NCBI GenBank assembly: GCA_951800145.1
Contig: CATOJE010000004.1
Location: 31,689-95,688, forward strand
Origin: an uncultured Lachnospiraceae bacterium
Lineage (GTDB): Bacteria > Bacillota > Clostridia > Lachnospirales > Lachnospiraceae
Direction: 5' to 3'
Length of the DNA: 64,000 nucleotides
Part shown: piece after piece, positions 27,029 to 36,005 of the stretch
Position numbering within the stretch: position 1 is the stretch's first letter
How the letters are laid out: every line of letters starts with the position of its first letter
Made by a program: the position numbers and the translations under genes
The notes under the pieces: model-generated
Seen by the model: only the letters and a program-made list of their open reading frames with translations
Told to the model about the DNA's origin: nothing
Database searches by the model: none

Positions 27029-28390
27029 GTGAAAGTGAAGAGAACAATTAAGGTCGTTACTGCGTTGGCATTAAGTATGGCTGTCCTTGCAGGCTGCGGA
27101 GGCGGCGGAGGCCAGAGCGCAGGGGGAGGGCAGAATGCCGGCGGAGAGGCCACGAAGAGTGCAGACTCTGGGAATTCCAGCCAGGAGGCTTCAAGCGGCG
27201 ATGTAGTGATTAAGTTCGTCCACAAATTCCCGGAAGAAAAAAGAATGCAGTACTTTAATGAGGTGGTTGCACAGTTTGAGGAGCAGAATCCTGGAATTAA
27301 AATCGAGATGACTGCCTACGGCGATGAGGAGATCAAGGATAAGACAAGAGTGCTTCTTGGCAGCGACGACGCGCCGGATATTTTCTTTACCTGGAGCGGC
27401 GAGAGAATTACTCAGTACGTGGATTCCGGTAATGCCTTAGATATCACCAAGTACCTGGAAGAGGACGGTGCATGGAAGGACAGCTTTAACCAGTCAATGC
27501 TGGGCTGCTGCATTAAGAATGGCTCCTACTGGGCGATTCCCTGGGATTACTCTTCCAAGGAGATGGTTTATAACAAGAAGATCTTCGCAGATGCCGGGAT
27601 CACAGAGGTTCCCAAGACCTGGACGGAATTCCTGGATGATTGCCAGAAGATCAAGGATATGGGAATTACCCCCATTGCTGTGGGAAATCAGTATAGCTGG
27701 GTCGTATGCCATTACCTTACCACTTTAAATGGAAAGCTGGTTCCTGCAGATGTTACCAATAAGAATTACACCATGGAAGAGGTAGCTTACACAGATCCCG
27801 GCTATGCTCAGGCGCTGGATATGATGAAGGAGCTGTATGACAAGGGCTTTACCAATGCAGATATTAACTCCTGTACATGGGAGATGTCCCAGGCTATGGT
27901 ACAGGAAGGCAAGGCTGCTATGATTTATGAGGAAGTGCAGAACCTGGTGAACTACGAGAACGCTCTTGGAGATGACTGGAGCTACTTCGATTTCCCGGAG
28001 GTTGAGGGAGCTGCAGGAGAGGCTGGCTACATCACTGGCGGACCAGACGTATTTATGGTAAATTCCGCTTCCAAGCATCCGGATGAGGCGATCAAGTTCT
28101 TAAAGTGGATCACCAGCGATGAGGTACAGTCCAAGATGGTATATGAGCTGGGCTTCCTTCCCTGTACAGGCGCAGAATTAGACGAGTCTAAGTGTATGCC
28201 TGAGTCTCTGGAAATTATTGAGAAGAACTTAGCAGCACCTGGTATCTCTGAGTGGCTTGATTGCGCCATTGACCAGGCCGTTGCAGATACTTATCTGATC
28301 GGCTGTCAGACGATCTTTGATTCGGAAACCGGCGAGTCGATTATGAAGGATGTGAGCGCCACCGCTGAGGAGGTTGCCGCTGATAAGTAA
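27029..28390 (+). CDS. frlO: ABC transporter sugar-binding lipoprotein (FrlO-like)
   Basis: Family 1 extracellular solute-binding protein of 453 residues. The signal peptide ends in lipobox LAGC, then a Gly/Ser/Gln-rich linker leads to the binding domain (WAIPWDYSSKEMVYNKKIF is the family hallmark). It should capture the substrate outside the membrane and pass it to the two permeases encoded next. The start is GTG 27029, 8 bases after AAGGAGG; the ATG at 27008 precedes that site and is rejected. As in many carbohydrate importers, no ATPase gene is present; a shared MsmX-type ATPase is likely encoded elsewhere. Confidence 0.88.
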   Translation: MKVKRTIKVVTALALSMAVLAGCGGGGGQSAGGGQNAGGEATKSADSGNSSQEASSGDVVIKFVHKFPEEKRMQYFNEVVAQFEEQNPGIKIEMTAYGDEEIKDKTRVLLGSDDAPDIFFTWSGERITQYVDSGNALDITKYLEEDGAWKDSFNQSMLGCCIKNGSYWAIPWDYSSKEMVYNKKIFADAGITEVPKTWTEFLDDCQKIKDMGITPIAVGNQYSWVVCHYLTTLNGKLVPADVTNKNYTMEEVAYTDPGYAQALDMMKELYDKGFTNADINSCTWEMSQAMVQEGKAAMIYEEVQNLVNYENALGDDWSYFDFPEVEGAAGEAGYITGGPDVFMVNSASKHPDEAIKFLKWITSDEVQSKMVYELGFLPCTGAELDESKCMPESLEIIEKNLAAPGISEWLDCAIDQAVADTYLIGCQTIFDSETGESIMKDVSATAEEVAADK

Positions 28391-28404
28391 CTGAAGGATT
28401 CGTT

Positions 28405-28433
28405 GTCCGGCATCTCCTGGTGAGATGCCGGAC
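28405..28433 (+). promoter_or_regulatory. Perfect hairpin between binding protein and permease genes
   Basis: GTCCGGCATCTC and GAGATGCCGGAC form a perfect 12-bp stem with a 5-base loop and no T-run. Such hairpins after binding-protein genes protect the upstream mRNA and keep binding protein in excess over permeases. Confidence 0.75.
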
Positions 28434-28456
28434 ATATTGCTAAGAGAGGTAAAACT

Positions 28457-29356
28457 ATGACGACATTATACAAAAATAAAAAGATGCTGTTGGTTTTCCT
28501 GCTTCCTGCTGTAGCGGCTGTAGCATTGCTGATTTTCCTTCCGGTTATTGTAAATGTATATTACAGTCTTTTTAAATGGACAGCGTATTCGAAGACAATG
28601 GATTTTGTAGGCCTGCGGTATATCAAAAAGCTGTTTACAGATGATACCATCTGGCTTGCAGTGACGAATAATGCGAAATACGCAATCGTCTCCATTATCT
28701 TCCAGGTAGGACTCGGCCTGATCATTGCTTATCTTTTAAATTCCTTTGCCAACAGCCGGTACGCCGCTGTGACCAGGGTTATTATCTTTATTCCGGCGGT
28801 GGTTTCACTGACAGCCATCGGCCTCTTGTGGGTAATCGGGTACAGCCCGTCCATCGGCTTCGTGAATCCTCTTCTGGAAAAAATCGGCTTATCCTCCCTG
28901 ACCAATGACTGGCTGGGAAATGCAAAGACAGCTATGTGGGCGGTAATCATGGTATCCCAGTGGCAGTACATCGGTGAGATGGTAATGCTGTACACCGTAG
29001 GACTTCAGAGCGTGCCTCTGGAGATTTATGAGTCAGCCAAGATCGATGGCGCCAGCGGGCTGCAGACCTTTTTCAGGATTACCATTCCGCTGATTAAGTC
29101 TACCATCCTCATGAATACCACCATTACCATCATCGGTGCGTTTATGGTATTTGATGAGGTTTATGTTATGACCAGCGGCGGACCGGGGAATGCTACAGAG
29201 GTTTTGGCTACCCTGATGTATAAAACCGGTTTCCGGAAGGATAACATGGGCTACGCCAGCGCCATCGGCGTGCTGCTATTTGTGATCACCTTTGCATTCT
29301 CCTTTATCCAGATGAGGATGTACAATGTAAAAGAAACAATGAAGGGGGAGAAATAG
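28457..29356 (+). CDS. frlN: ABC sugar permease, MalF type (FrlN-like)
   Basis: Integral membrane permease of 299 residues with six predicted spans. The coupling-helix (EAA) motif is IYESAKIDGASGLQTFFRITIP-like, near residues 190-212. It starts with a basic cytosolic tail and a long first helix, as in MalF/UgpA-type subunits. It pairs with the next gene product to form the channel for the FrlO-like binding protein. The next gene starts one base after the stop, so the two are translated together. Confidence 0.88.
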   Translation: MTTLYKNKKMLLVFLLPAVAAVALLIFLPVIVNVYYSLFKWTAYSKTMDFVGLRYIKKLFTDDTIWLAVTNNAKYAIVSIIFQVGLGLIIAYLLNSFANSRYAAVTRVIIFIPAVVSLTAIGLLWVIGYSPSIGFVNPLLEKIGLSSLTNDWLGNAKTAMWAVIMVSQWQYIGEMVMLYTVGLQSVPLEIYESAKIDGASGLQTFFRITIPLIKSTILMNTTITIIGAFMVFDEVYVMTSGGPGNATEVLATLMYKTGFRKDNMGYASAIGVLLFVITFAFSFIQMRMYNVKETMKGEK

Positions 29357-29357
29357 G

Positions 29358-30185
29358 ATGAGTATTGGCTCCAAGATAAAACGATGGATTATTCATATCT
29401 TTATGGCTCTCTACATTGTGGCTATCGTCTTCCCTCTGCTTTGGATGGCAGTAAGCGGCTTTAAGGCGGACAGCGATATCTTCGGCTCCCCCTGGAGTCT
29501 TCCGGAGGTATGGCAGATTTCGAATTACACCTATGTGTGGAGCGCATATATCCAGAATACGGTAATCAACAGCTTATTCTTTACCATTACAGGCACCTTT
29601 TTCGTGGTTTTAATCTCCGGTATGGCGGCGTATGCAATTATCCGTTTTGAGTTTAAGCACAAATATTTTGTCTTCATGTTTGTGCTCTCCGGAATGATGC
29701 TGGCGCCCCAGTGCTCCCTGATTCCCATTTATAAGCTGCTGTCTATGGTAGGACTGTACAATACCCGGATCGGCCTTTTGGTTCCCTACATTGCCTATCG
29801 GATCCCATTTTCCTTTTTCCTGATGTGGTCCTTTATGATTAATCTGCCCATCGAGGTAGAGGAGGCGGCGATCATCGACGGATGCTCCATCGCCCAGGTA
29901 TTTTTCAGCATTGTCCTTAAGATGAGCAAGCCGGTTATCGCCACCACGGCGGTTATGAGCGCCAGATATATCTGGAATGACTTTGCCTTCGCCCTGGTAT
30001 TTACCGAGGGAAGGAAGCTGCAGACCGTGCCCCTGGGAATCTTTGCCATCCGTTCCACCTCCCAGACCCAGTGGGGCGTGCTGATCGCCGGCTTAACTCT
30101 GGCAGCGCTGCCTATGGTGGTGGTATATATCTGCCTACAGCGGTATTTTGTGGATGGTTTAAATTCCGGTGCAGTAAAAGGATAA
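29358..30185 (+). CDS. frlM: ABC sugar permease, MalG type (FrlM-like)
   Basis: Second permease subunit, 275 residues, six predicted spans. The EAA motif VEEAAIIDGCSIAQVFFSIV is near residues 170-190, as in MalG/UgpE-type subunits. With the preceding gene it forms the membrane channel of the importer. Its stop lies 16 bases before the -35 element of the deglycase promoter. No ATP-binding subunit is encoded in the locus. Confidence 0.88.
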   Translation: MSIGSKIKRWIIHIFMALYIVAIVFPLLWMAVSGFKADSDIFGSPWSLPEVWQISNYTYVWSAYIQNTVINSLFFTITGTFFVVLISGMAAYAIIRFEFKHKYFVFMFVLSGMMLAPQCSLIPIYKLLSMVGLYNTRIGLLVPYIAYRIPFSFFLMWSFMINLPIEVEEAAIIDGCSIAQVFFSIVLKMSKPVIATTAVMSARYIWNDFAFALVFTEGRKLQTVPLGIFAIRSTSQTQWGVLIAGLTLAALPMVVVYICLQRYFVDGLNSGAVKG

Positions 30186-30201
30186 ATTTTTAAAATACCA
30201 G

Positions 30202-30230
30202 TTGACATGTGTATTAACACGTGATAATAT
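30202..30230 (+). promoter_or_regulatory. Promoter/operator of the first deglycase gene
   Basis: TTGACA (30202-30207), 17-base spacer, TAATAT (30225-30230). The spacer and -10 contain the near-perfect palindrome TATTAACACGTGATAATA, the best-formed inverted repeat of the four related promoters. Confidence 0.7.
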
Positions 30231-30279
30231 AAGTTTAGAGAACAAAGAAACCTTATTTCATAAAACAGGAGGAACTGTA

Positions 30280-31284
30280 ATGATCGATTTTGATGAAAAA
30301 GTCATGTTGGAGCAGGCGGATAAGCTGTATGCCCTCAGGGGAGAGCTGGAGGCGATTGCAGACAAGGTTTGTGAAAAGGGATTTGATAATATCCTCTTCA
30401 CCTCTGCAGGCGGATCCTTAGCAGCACTGGAGCCTTACGCCTATACCATGAAAAGTATGTCCAAGATTCCGGTGTTAACAGAGATTCCGGCGGAGATGAT
30501 GCTGACGGATAATGCGGAAATCACAGACAGAACCGTAGCGATCCTCACCTCAAAGTCTGGTGATACGAAGGAAACCGTTGCAGCGGCAAAGTGGCTGGCA
30601 GAGAAGCATGTGACCACCATTTCCTTCTGTGGCGAGCAGGATTCTCCATTAAAGGAGGCGACTACCTACTCTGTATATTACGGAGACGCGGAGCCCCATG
30701 ATCTGATTGCAATCTTTGTTTTAGGAAAGATCATGTATAATAAGGGCGAATTCCAGGATTATCCCCAGTTTGCAGACGAATTAAAGAATCTGGGAAAGGC
30801 TCTGGTATCTGTGGCAAAGGCTTCTGACGCCAAGGGCATGGACTATGCTATGATGTTTGATAAAGCGGATAAGGAATACCAGATCTGGACTGGCTCCGGA
30901 CTTACCTGGGGACCAGTGTACTCCATGGCTATGTGTATCTTAGAGGAATGCCAGTGGCTTCGCACGAAATCTGTAAATTCCGCAGAATTTTTCCATGGAA
31001 CCATCGAGATGGTGGAAAAGGGCGTGCTGGTATGCGTAGGCATGGGCGAGGGCCCCACCAGGCCGCTGGATGAAAGAGTCATCCGGTTTGCTGAGAAGCA
31101 CACCAATCAGCTCTTTATCTTTGACACCAAGGATTATGAGCTTCCGGGCATCAGCGATAAGTTCCGCTGGATCTTATCCCCCATTGTGATGTGGGCAATC
31201 TTTACGAGGGCATATAAGAATCTGGCAGAGATTCGCAAGCACACCATGGATATCCGCCGTTATTACAGAAGACTGGAATATTAA
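30280..31284 (+). CDS. frlB: FrlB-like SIS-domain deglycase, copy 1
   Basis: SIS (sugar isomerase) protein of 334 residues. The first SIS domain has FTSAGGSLAALEPYAY and LTSKSGDTKETV; the C-terminus ends RRYYRRLEY, parallel to E. coli FrlB (RRYYGGLVEY). E223 and H239 (within NSAEFFHGTIE) are 16 residues apart, matching the Glu/His pair I recall as catalytic in FraB-type deglycases. It should cleave a 6-phosphorylated Amadori compound to glucose 6-phosphate and amino acid. ATG 30280 follows AGGAGG by 7 bases; an ATG at 30202 lies in the promoter and is rejected. Confidence 0.85.
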   Translation: MIDFDEKVMLEQADKLYALRGELEAIADKVCEKGFDNILFTSAGGSLAALEPYAYTMKSMSKIPVLTEIPAEMMLTDNAEITDRTVAILTSKSGDTKETVAAAKWLAEKHVTTISFCGEQDSPLKEATTYSVYYGDAEPHDLIAIFVLGKIMYNKGEFQDYPQFADELKNLGKALVSVAKASDAKGMDYAMMFDKADKEYQIWTGSGLTWGPVYSMAMCILEECQWLRTKSVNSAEFFHGTIEMVEKGVLVCVGMGEGPTRPLDERVIRFAEKHTNQLFIFDTKDYELPGISDKFRWILSPIVMWAIFTRAYKNLAEIRKHTMDIRRYYRRLEY

Positions 31285-31305
31285 TACATAAAATTTAGAA
31301 GAAAA

Positions 31306-31329
31306 GGGGTCAAAAAACCTTTTGACCCC
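31306..31329 (+). promoter_or_regulatory. Hairpin between the two deglycase genes
   Basis: GGGGTCAAAA and TTTTGACCCC form a perfect 10-bp stem around AACC. No T-run follows, so it is more likely an mRNA-stabilising or partial-stop element than a full terminator. No Amadori-type promoter is seen after it. Confidence 0.65.
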
Positions 31330-31388
31330 AACATCATTTAAATGAATCAATCGGTTAAATCGAGATAAAAATCAGGAGGAAAATTAAT

Positions 31389-32423
31389 ATGTTTAATTTT
31401 AACGTTCCGCGTTATGAGAAGGTTGTAAGTGATGCCATTGCATTAAGACCTCAGATTGAAGCAGCGGTAGACCAGATTTGCAAGGATGGCTATTCCAATA
31501 TTTTCTTTATTGGCTGTGGCGGCACCTATGCCCATTCTCTTCCCATGAAGTACTGGATGGACGGCTCCTCCTCCATCGAGACAGTAAGCGTAATCGCTGC
31601 CGAGTTTATGGCTGCACCGCCGAAGAAGTTTACCAAGGATTCTGTATGCGTATTCTCCACCAGAAGCGGCAATACAAAAGAGATCGTAGCTGCTGCCAAG
31701 TTCTGCAAGGAGGCAGGTGCAAGAACCGTTGTCTATGTATCCAATGACAATACTCCGGTATGTGAGTTTGCAGATTACAAGCTGTTCAGCTTTGCAGAGG
31801 ATGACTGTCTGTGCGAGGCTATTTATACTTACATGATCACCTTAATTGCCAGATTCATGAAGAATGCCGGGGAATTCCCCAAGTATGAGCAGTTCATGGA
31901 TGAGTATGCAAAGATCGTTCCCTATCTGTTAAAGGCGAAGGAGCAGTACGAGGATCGCTGTGCAAAGATGGCAGCCGAGCACAAGGACACAGATTATCAT
32001 ATGGTAATCGGATCCGGTATGCTTTGGGGCGAGGCTTATGACTATGCTATGTGTATCTTAGAGGAAATGCAGTGGATTAAGACCAAGTCCATCCATGCGG
32101 CAGAATTTTTCCATGGAACCATCGAGCTGCTGGAGGAGGGCATGAGCCTGATTCTCTTCTATGGAGAGGATGAGACCAGACCGCTGATGGATCGGGTAGA
32201 TAAGTTTGCTGAGGAAACCATTAAGGAGAAATTCGGCACCAACATCCGTGTAAATAAGTTTGATACCAAGGAGGTTGAGCTGCCATTTACAGAGGATGAG
32301 TTCCGCAAGATCGTTTCCCCGATGATCATGTACGCTATCACCGAGAGACTGAGCTGCCACATTGAGAAGGAGAGAAATCATCCACTGACCACCAGAAGAT
32401 ATTACCGTCAGATGGAATATTAA
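31389..32423 (+). CDS. FrlB-like SIS-domain deglycase, copy 2
   Basis: Second SIS protein, 344 residues, paralogous to the preceding gene. It has FFIGCGGTYAHSLP, FSTRSGNTKEIV, the conserved pair E226/H242 (AAEFFHGTIE), and the same C-terminal signature RRYYRQMEY. Divergence through the body, especially around the substrate cap, suggests a different Amadori substrate, for example an amino acid other than lysine, or a heteromeric partner. AGGAGG lies 8 bases before the ATG. It is probably transcribed from the promoter at 30202 through the intervening hairpin. Confidence 0.82.
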   Translation: MFNFNVPRYEKVVSDAIALRPQIEAAVDQICKDGYSNIFFIGCGGTYAHSLPMKYWMDGSSSIETVSVIAAEFMAAPPKKFTKDSVCVFSTRSGNTKEIVAAAKFCKEAGARTVVYVSNDNTPVCEFADYKLFSFAEDDCLCEAIYTYMITLIARFMKNAGEFPKYEQFMDEYAKIVPYLLKAKEQYEDRCAKMAAEHKDTDYHMVIGSGMLWGEAYDYAMCILEEMQWIKTKSIHAAEFFHGTIELLEEGMSLILFYGEDETRPLMDRVDKFAEETIKEKFGTNIRVNKFDTKEVELPFTEDEFRKIVSPMIMYAITERLSCHIEKERNHPLTTRRYYRQMEY

Positions 32424-32434
32424 TAAAAACACCT

Positions 32435-32470
32435 AAGCCCCGAATTCCCCGCCTGGTGAATCCGGGGCTT
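32435..32470 (+). promoter_or_regulatory. Hairpin after the second deglycase gene
   Basis: AAGCCCCGAATTC pairs with GAATCCGGGGCTT with one bulge or mismatch. There is no T-run, so read-through into the HAD gene 63 bases later is likely. Confidence 0.6.
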
Positions 32471-32533
32471 CCTAAATGAATGAAGATACCAGGGCTGGCC
32501 CCAACATGGGATGGGGGAGCAAAGGAGGAGCTT

Positions 32534-33187
32534 ATGTTTACCGCAGTGGTATTTGATATGGATGGCGTCATATTTGATTCGGAGGCTAAAATCCGGGAGT
32601 GTTGGGATGTGGTGGCAGAGAAGTACCAGCTTTCTGATATCCACAAGGCCACCCAGAAATGCCTGGGCAGCAATGAGCAGGCAGTAAGAGCAATCTTTAA
32701 GGAACAATATGGGGAGGCCTTTGACTTTGAGTTTTACTGTGCACAGGTTGACGCCCTTTTTGAGCAGCGTTACGGAGAAGGACGCCTGCCCTTAAAGCCA
32801 GGGATCCGGGAACTTTTGGAAGCCTTAAAAAAACATGGGATAAAGACCGCGGTGGCCTCCTCGACTAATCAGAAAACTGTGATCCGGGAGCTGACCGATG
32901 CGGGCCTCATATCCTGGTTTGACGCGGTAATCGGCGGCGATATGGTAGAGCGAAGCAAGCCGGAGCCAGATATCTTTCTGAAGGCCTGCCAGGAAATAAA
33001 CAGCAGTCCCAAGGAGACCTATATTATAGAAGACTCCTACAACGGGATCCGGGCTGCACACAGCGCCCAGGCAATGCCGATTATGGTGCTGGATCTCCTG
33101 CCTCCCACAGAGGAGATGGAAGAAAAGACAGTGGCTATTTTATCCTCTCTCCTGGAGGTGAAGGAGTGGCTGCCGCTTAAAAATTAA
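32534..33187 (+). CDS. HAD hydrolase, beta-phosphoglucomutase-like
   Basis: HAD subfamily IA protein of 217 residues with a helical cap. Motif I is VFDMDGVIFDSE, motif II TAVASSTNQ, motif III with SKPEPDIF, and motif IV IIEDSYNGIRAA. It may be a phosphatase or phosphomutase acting on a sugar phosphate. As last gene of the Amadori block it probably serves that pathway, though the substrate is unknown. ATG 32534 follows AAGGAGG; an upstream in-frame ATG at 32480 lies near the hairpin and lacks a site. Confidence 0.82.
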   Translation: MFTAVVFDMDGVIFDSEAKIRECWDVVAEKYQLSDIHKATQKCLGSNEQAVRAIFKEQYGEAFDFEFYCAQVDALFEQRYGEGRLPLKPGIRELLEALKKHGIKTAVASSTNQKTVIRELTDAGLISWFDAVIGGDMVERSKPEPDIFLKACQEINSSPKETYIIEDSYNGIRAAHSAQAMPIMVLDLLPPTEEMEEKTVAILSSLLEVKEWLPLKN

Positions 33188-33207
33188 TAGAATAAAACGG
33201 ATGCTTC

Positions 33208-33230
33208 AGGCTGCCTTTGGCAGCCTTTTT
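33208..33230 (+). terminator. Terminator ending the Amadori-compound block
   Basis: AGGCTGCC and GGCAGCCT form a perfect stem with a short loop, followed by five T's. Confidence 0.85.
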
Positions 33231-33331
33231 GTGATTCCTGTGCAGTCCTCCCTGTGCTTATCGTGCTCTCTGCGCTTAATTTCCATGGACGGAACCAGCA
33301 TTCTGTGGTATAATATCCACGAATGCGAAAA

Positions 33332-33460
33332 GCAGTGCGGAAAAGATTAGATAAGAATCTGCGTTGTGCTTGCACATAAGCAGATTCTTATCTAGTCTTT
33401 TCCATAGGGCCGAAAGGCCCGTGAGCGAGCGGGAGCGATAGCGCCCGTGAGCCGCACTGC
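33332..33460. repeat. Nested palindromic element upstream of gdpP
   Basis: The intergenic gap 33188-33510 holds this structure. A 24-base arm at 33339-33362 pairs with 33380-33403, with one G-U pair, and the loop contains TGTGC/GCACA. A GGGCC-GAAA-GGCCC hairpin lies at 33407-33420, then GC-rich repeats around CGGGAGCG. An outer 9-base pair (GCAGTGCGG at 33332, CCGCACTGC at 33452) encloses it all. It encodes no protein. It could be a MITE-like or REP-like mobile palindrome or a structured RNA leader of gdpP. Confidence 0.7.
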
Positions 33461-33510
33461 GGCTTATAGCAGCGCAAAACAGGCTCAAAAAGTGTACTAG
33501 GAGAAAGAAT

Positions 33511-35556
33511 ATGAAGAATAAGGTTCGGGTGAAGGGGCAGTTGAGCGCCTATCTGCAGTGGCCGCTGATACTTTCCGTCCTGCTGATTATTGCCACGATG
33601 GTAGTGACCGCCATTGATATTAAGGCCGCTGCTGTGTTAAGTGCATTTACCGTTTTATATGTCTTGATTTCACTTTGGCTTTATCTATATCAGAGAAAGA
33701 GCGTATTAGCCGGGCTGGTTGAGTTTTCATCGGAATATGCGTGGATTCAGAAGCGGCTTCTGTCAGAGATGATACAGCCCTACGCCATCGCAGATGATAA
33801 GGGGCGCCTGCTGTGGACAAACCAGATGTTTGCCCAGCTTTTGGGGATGGATCACCGAAGCCGGAAAAGCCTGCTCACCATGTTTCCGGAGATTACAAAG
33901 GAGCTTTTGGAAGCAGGGGAGAACACCAGCGTTCATATCGAATATGAAAAGCGAAATTACCGGGCAGACTTAAAGTGGGTGGCCTTAAAGGACGCGGCGG
34001 CTCTGGATACAGCTTTGGGAAGCGGCTTTTCCCAGGAGTATCTCCTGTCTGTATACCTTACAGATGAAACGGAGGTGCTGCATTATAAGAAGGAGATTGA
34101 CCGGCAGAAGATGGTGGCCGGATTGATCTATCTGGATAATTATGATGAAGCCTTAGAGAGTGTGGAGGAGGTGCGCCGCTCCCTGCTGACGGCACTGATT
34201 GACCGGAAGATTAATAAGCAGATCTCTGCTCTGAACGGGATTGTGAAGAAGCTGGAGAAGGATAAATACTTCTTTGTGGTGAAGCAGCAGTATGTCCCTC
34301 AGATGATGGAAGAACGGTTTGCCATCCTGGAGGATGTTAAGACAGTGAATATCGGAAATGACATGGCGGTTACCTTAAGCATCGGCATCGGCATGAATGG
34401 AGAGGCTTACAGCCAGAATTATGAATTTGCCAGAATTGCCATCGATATGGCCCTTGGCCGGGGCGGCGACCAGGCTGTGGTAAAGGACGGAGAGAAGATC
34501 CAGTACTTTGGCGGAAAGGCTCAGCAGATGGAAAAGTCCACCCGGGTAAAGGCCAGGGTAAAGGCACATGCCTTGCGGGAGCTTTTAGAGAATAAGGACC
34601 GGCTTCTGATCATGGGACATAAGATGGCAGACATCGATTCCTTCGGAGCAGCCTTAGGGATCTACCGGATCGCCACCTCTCTGAATAAAAAAGCCCATAT
34701 TGTCATTAACGACGTTACCACATCCATCAAGCCTATGATGGATCGGTTTTTAGGGAATCCGGATTACCCGGAGGATTTATTTCTTAATGGCTCCAGGGCA
34801 GCCGAGATGGTGGATAATAACACGATCCTGGTGGTGGTGGATGTGAACCGCCCCAGTATTACCGACACCCCGGCACTCCTTAAGATGGTAAAGTCCATCG
34901 TCGTGCTTGATCATCACCGTCAAAGCAGCGAGATTATCGAGAATGCAGTGCTTTCCTATGTGGAGCCGTATGCCTCCTCGGCCTGTGAGATGGTGGCGGA
35001 GGTGCTTCAGTATATAGCAGACGGGATACGCATCCGTCCGGCGGAGGCGGACGCCATGTATGCGGGAATTGTGATTGATACCACGAATTTTACCAATCAG
35101 ACGGGAGTCCGTACCTTTGAGGCGGCCGCCTTCCTCCGGAGGAACGGGGCGGATATTACCCGGGTGCGGAAGCTGTTTCGGGATAATATGGCAGAATACC
35201 AGGCGAAGGCTAATGCAGTTCGAATGGCGGAGGTATACCGGAAGGAATTTGCCATCAGCACATGCCCGGCAGAGGGGCTGGCCAGCCCTACTATAGTAGG
35301 CGCCCAGGCGGCCAATGATCTGCTGGAGATTAGCGGGATTAAGGCTTCTGTGGTATTAACAGAGTACAATCATATGATCTATGCCAGCGCCCGCTCCATT
35401 GACGAGGTGAATGTCCAGGTGATGATGGAGCATCTGGGAGGAGGCGGCCACCGGGCTGTGGCAGGGGCCCAGCTGGAAGGGGTCACTATGGACCAGGCAA
35501 AGCAGATGATAAAACAGGTAATTGATGAAATGCTTGAGAAGGGAGAAGTATCATAA
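33511..35556 (+). CDS. gdpP: Cyclic-di-AMP phosphodiesterase GdpP (YybT)
   Basis: Membrane protein of 681 residues that hydrolyses c-di-AMP, controlling potassium, osmotic and cell-wall homeostasis. Domains in order: two N-terminal membrane helices (about 15-60), a PAS-like domain (~80-180), a degenerate GGDEF domain (~185-320), then DHH ([10 protein letters not shown] and VLDHHRQ) and DHHA1 ([12 protein letters not shown]) from ~360 to the end. Length is normal. The gdpP-rplI-dnaB order is widely conserved in Firmicutes. Its stop overlaps the rplI start (TAATG). Confidence 0.95.
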   Translation: MKNKVRVKGQLSAYLQWPLILSVLLIIATMVVTAIDIKAAAVLSAFTVLYVLISLWLYLYQRKSVLAGLVEFSSEYAWIQKRLLSEMIQPYAIADDKGRLLWTNQMFAQLLGMDHRSRKSLLTMFPEITKELLEAGENTSVHIEYEKRNYRADLKWVALKDAAALDTALGSGFSQEYLLSVYLTDETEVLHYKKEIDRQKMVAGLIYLDNYDEALESVEEVRRSLLTALIDRKINKQISALNGIVKKLEKDKYFFVVKQQYVPQMMEERFAILEDVKTVNIGNDMAVTLSIGIGMNGEAYSQNYEFARIAIDMALGRGGDQAVVKDGEKIQYFGGKAQQMEKSTRVKARVKAHALRELLENKDRLLIMGHKMADIDSFGAALGIYRIATSLNKKAHIVINDVTTSIKPMMDRFLGNPDYPEDLFLNGSRAAEMVDNNTILVVVDVNRPSITDTPALLKMVKSIVVLDHHRQSSEIIENAVLSYVEPYASSACEMVAEVLQYIADGIRIRPAEADAMYAGIVIDTTNFTNQTGVRTFEAAAFLRRNGADITRVRKLFRDNMAEYQAKANAVRMAEVYRKEFAISTCPAEGLASPTIVGAQAANDLLEISGIKASVVLTEYNHMIYASARSIDEVNVQVMMEHLGGGGHRAVAGAQLEGVTMDQAKQMIKQVIDEMLEKGEVS

Positions 35557-36002
35557 TGGATATCGTATTATTAGAGGATGTAAAATCATTAGGAAAGAAG
35601 GGGCAGATTGTCAAGGTAAATGACGGCTATGCCAGAAATTACATTTTGCCTAAGAAGCTGGGAGTGGAGGCGACCACAAAGAATTTAAATGATTTAAAGC
35701 TTCAGAAGGCCAATGCAGAGAAGATCGCGGCACAGCAGCTGGCGGAGGCGAAGGAGCTGGCAGAGACGATCTCCAAGCTGTCTGTCACCATATCGATGAA
35801 GGCGGGAGAGGGGGGAAGAGCCTTTGGCTCTGTATCCGGAAAGGAAATCAGCAAGGCCATCGCCGACCAGCTGAATATGGACATTGATAAAAAGAAATTT
35901 CAGATCGCTGACCCCATCAAGACCTTTGGAACCCATGAGGTGCCCATTAAGCTTCACAAGGATGTAACTGCGAAGCTGGCAGTGAAGGTGGTTGAGGCGT
36001 AA
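35556..36002 (+). CDS. rplI: 50S ribosomal protein L9
   Basis: Ribosomal protein of 148 residues with the classic N-terminal domain ([21 protein letters not shown], then [13 protein letters not shown]), a long central helix and a C-terminal domain ([15 protein letters not shown]). It binds 23S rRNA at the base of the L1 stalk and helps keep reading frame. The ATG overlaps the gdpP stop by one base, and dnaB follows after 3 bases. Confidence 0.98.
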   Translation: MDIVLLEDVKSLGKKGQIVKVNDGYARNYILPKKLGVEATTKNLNDLKLQKANAEKIAAQQLAEAKELAETISKLSVTISMKAGEGGRAFGSVSGKEISKAIADQLNMDIDKKKFQIADPIKTFGTHEVPIKLHKDVTAKLAVKVVEA

Positions 36003-36005
36003 TCC

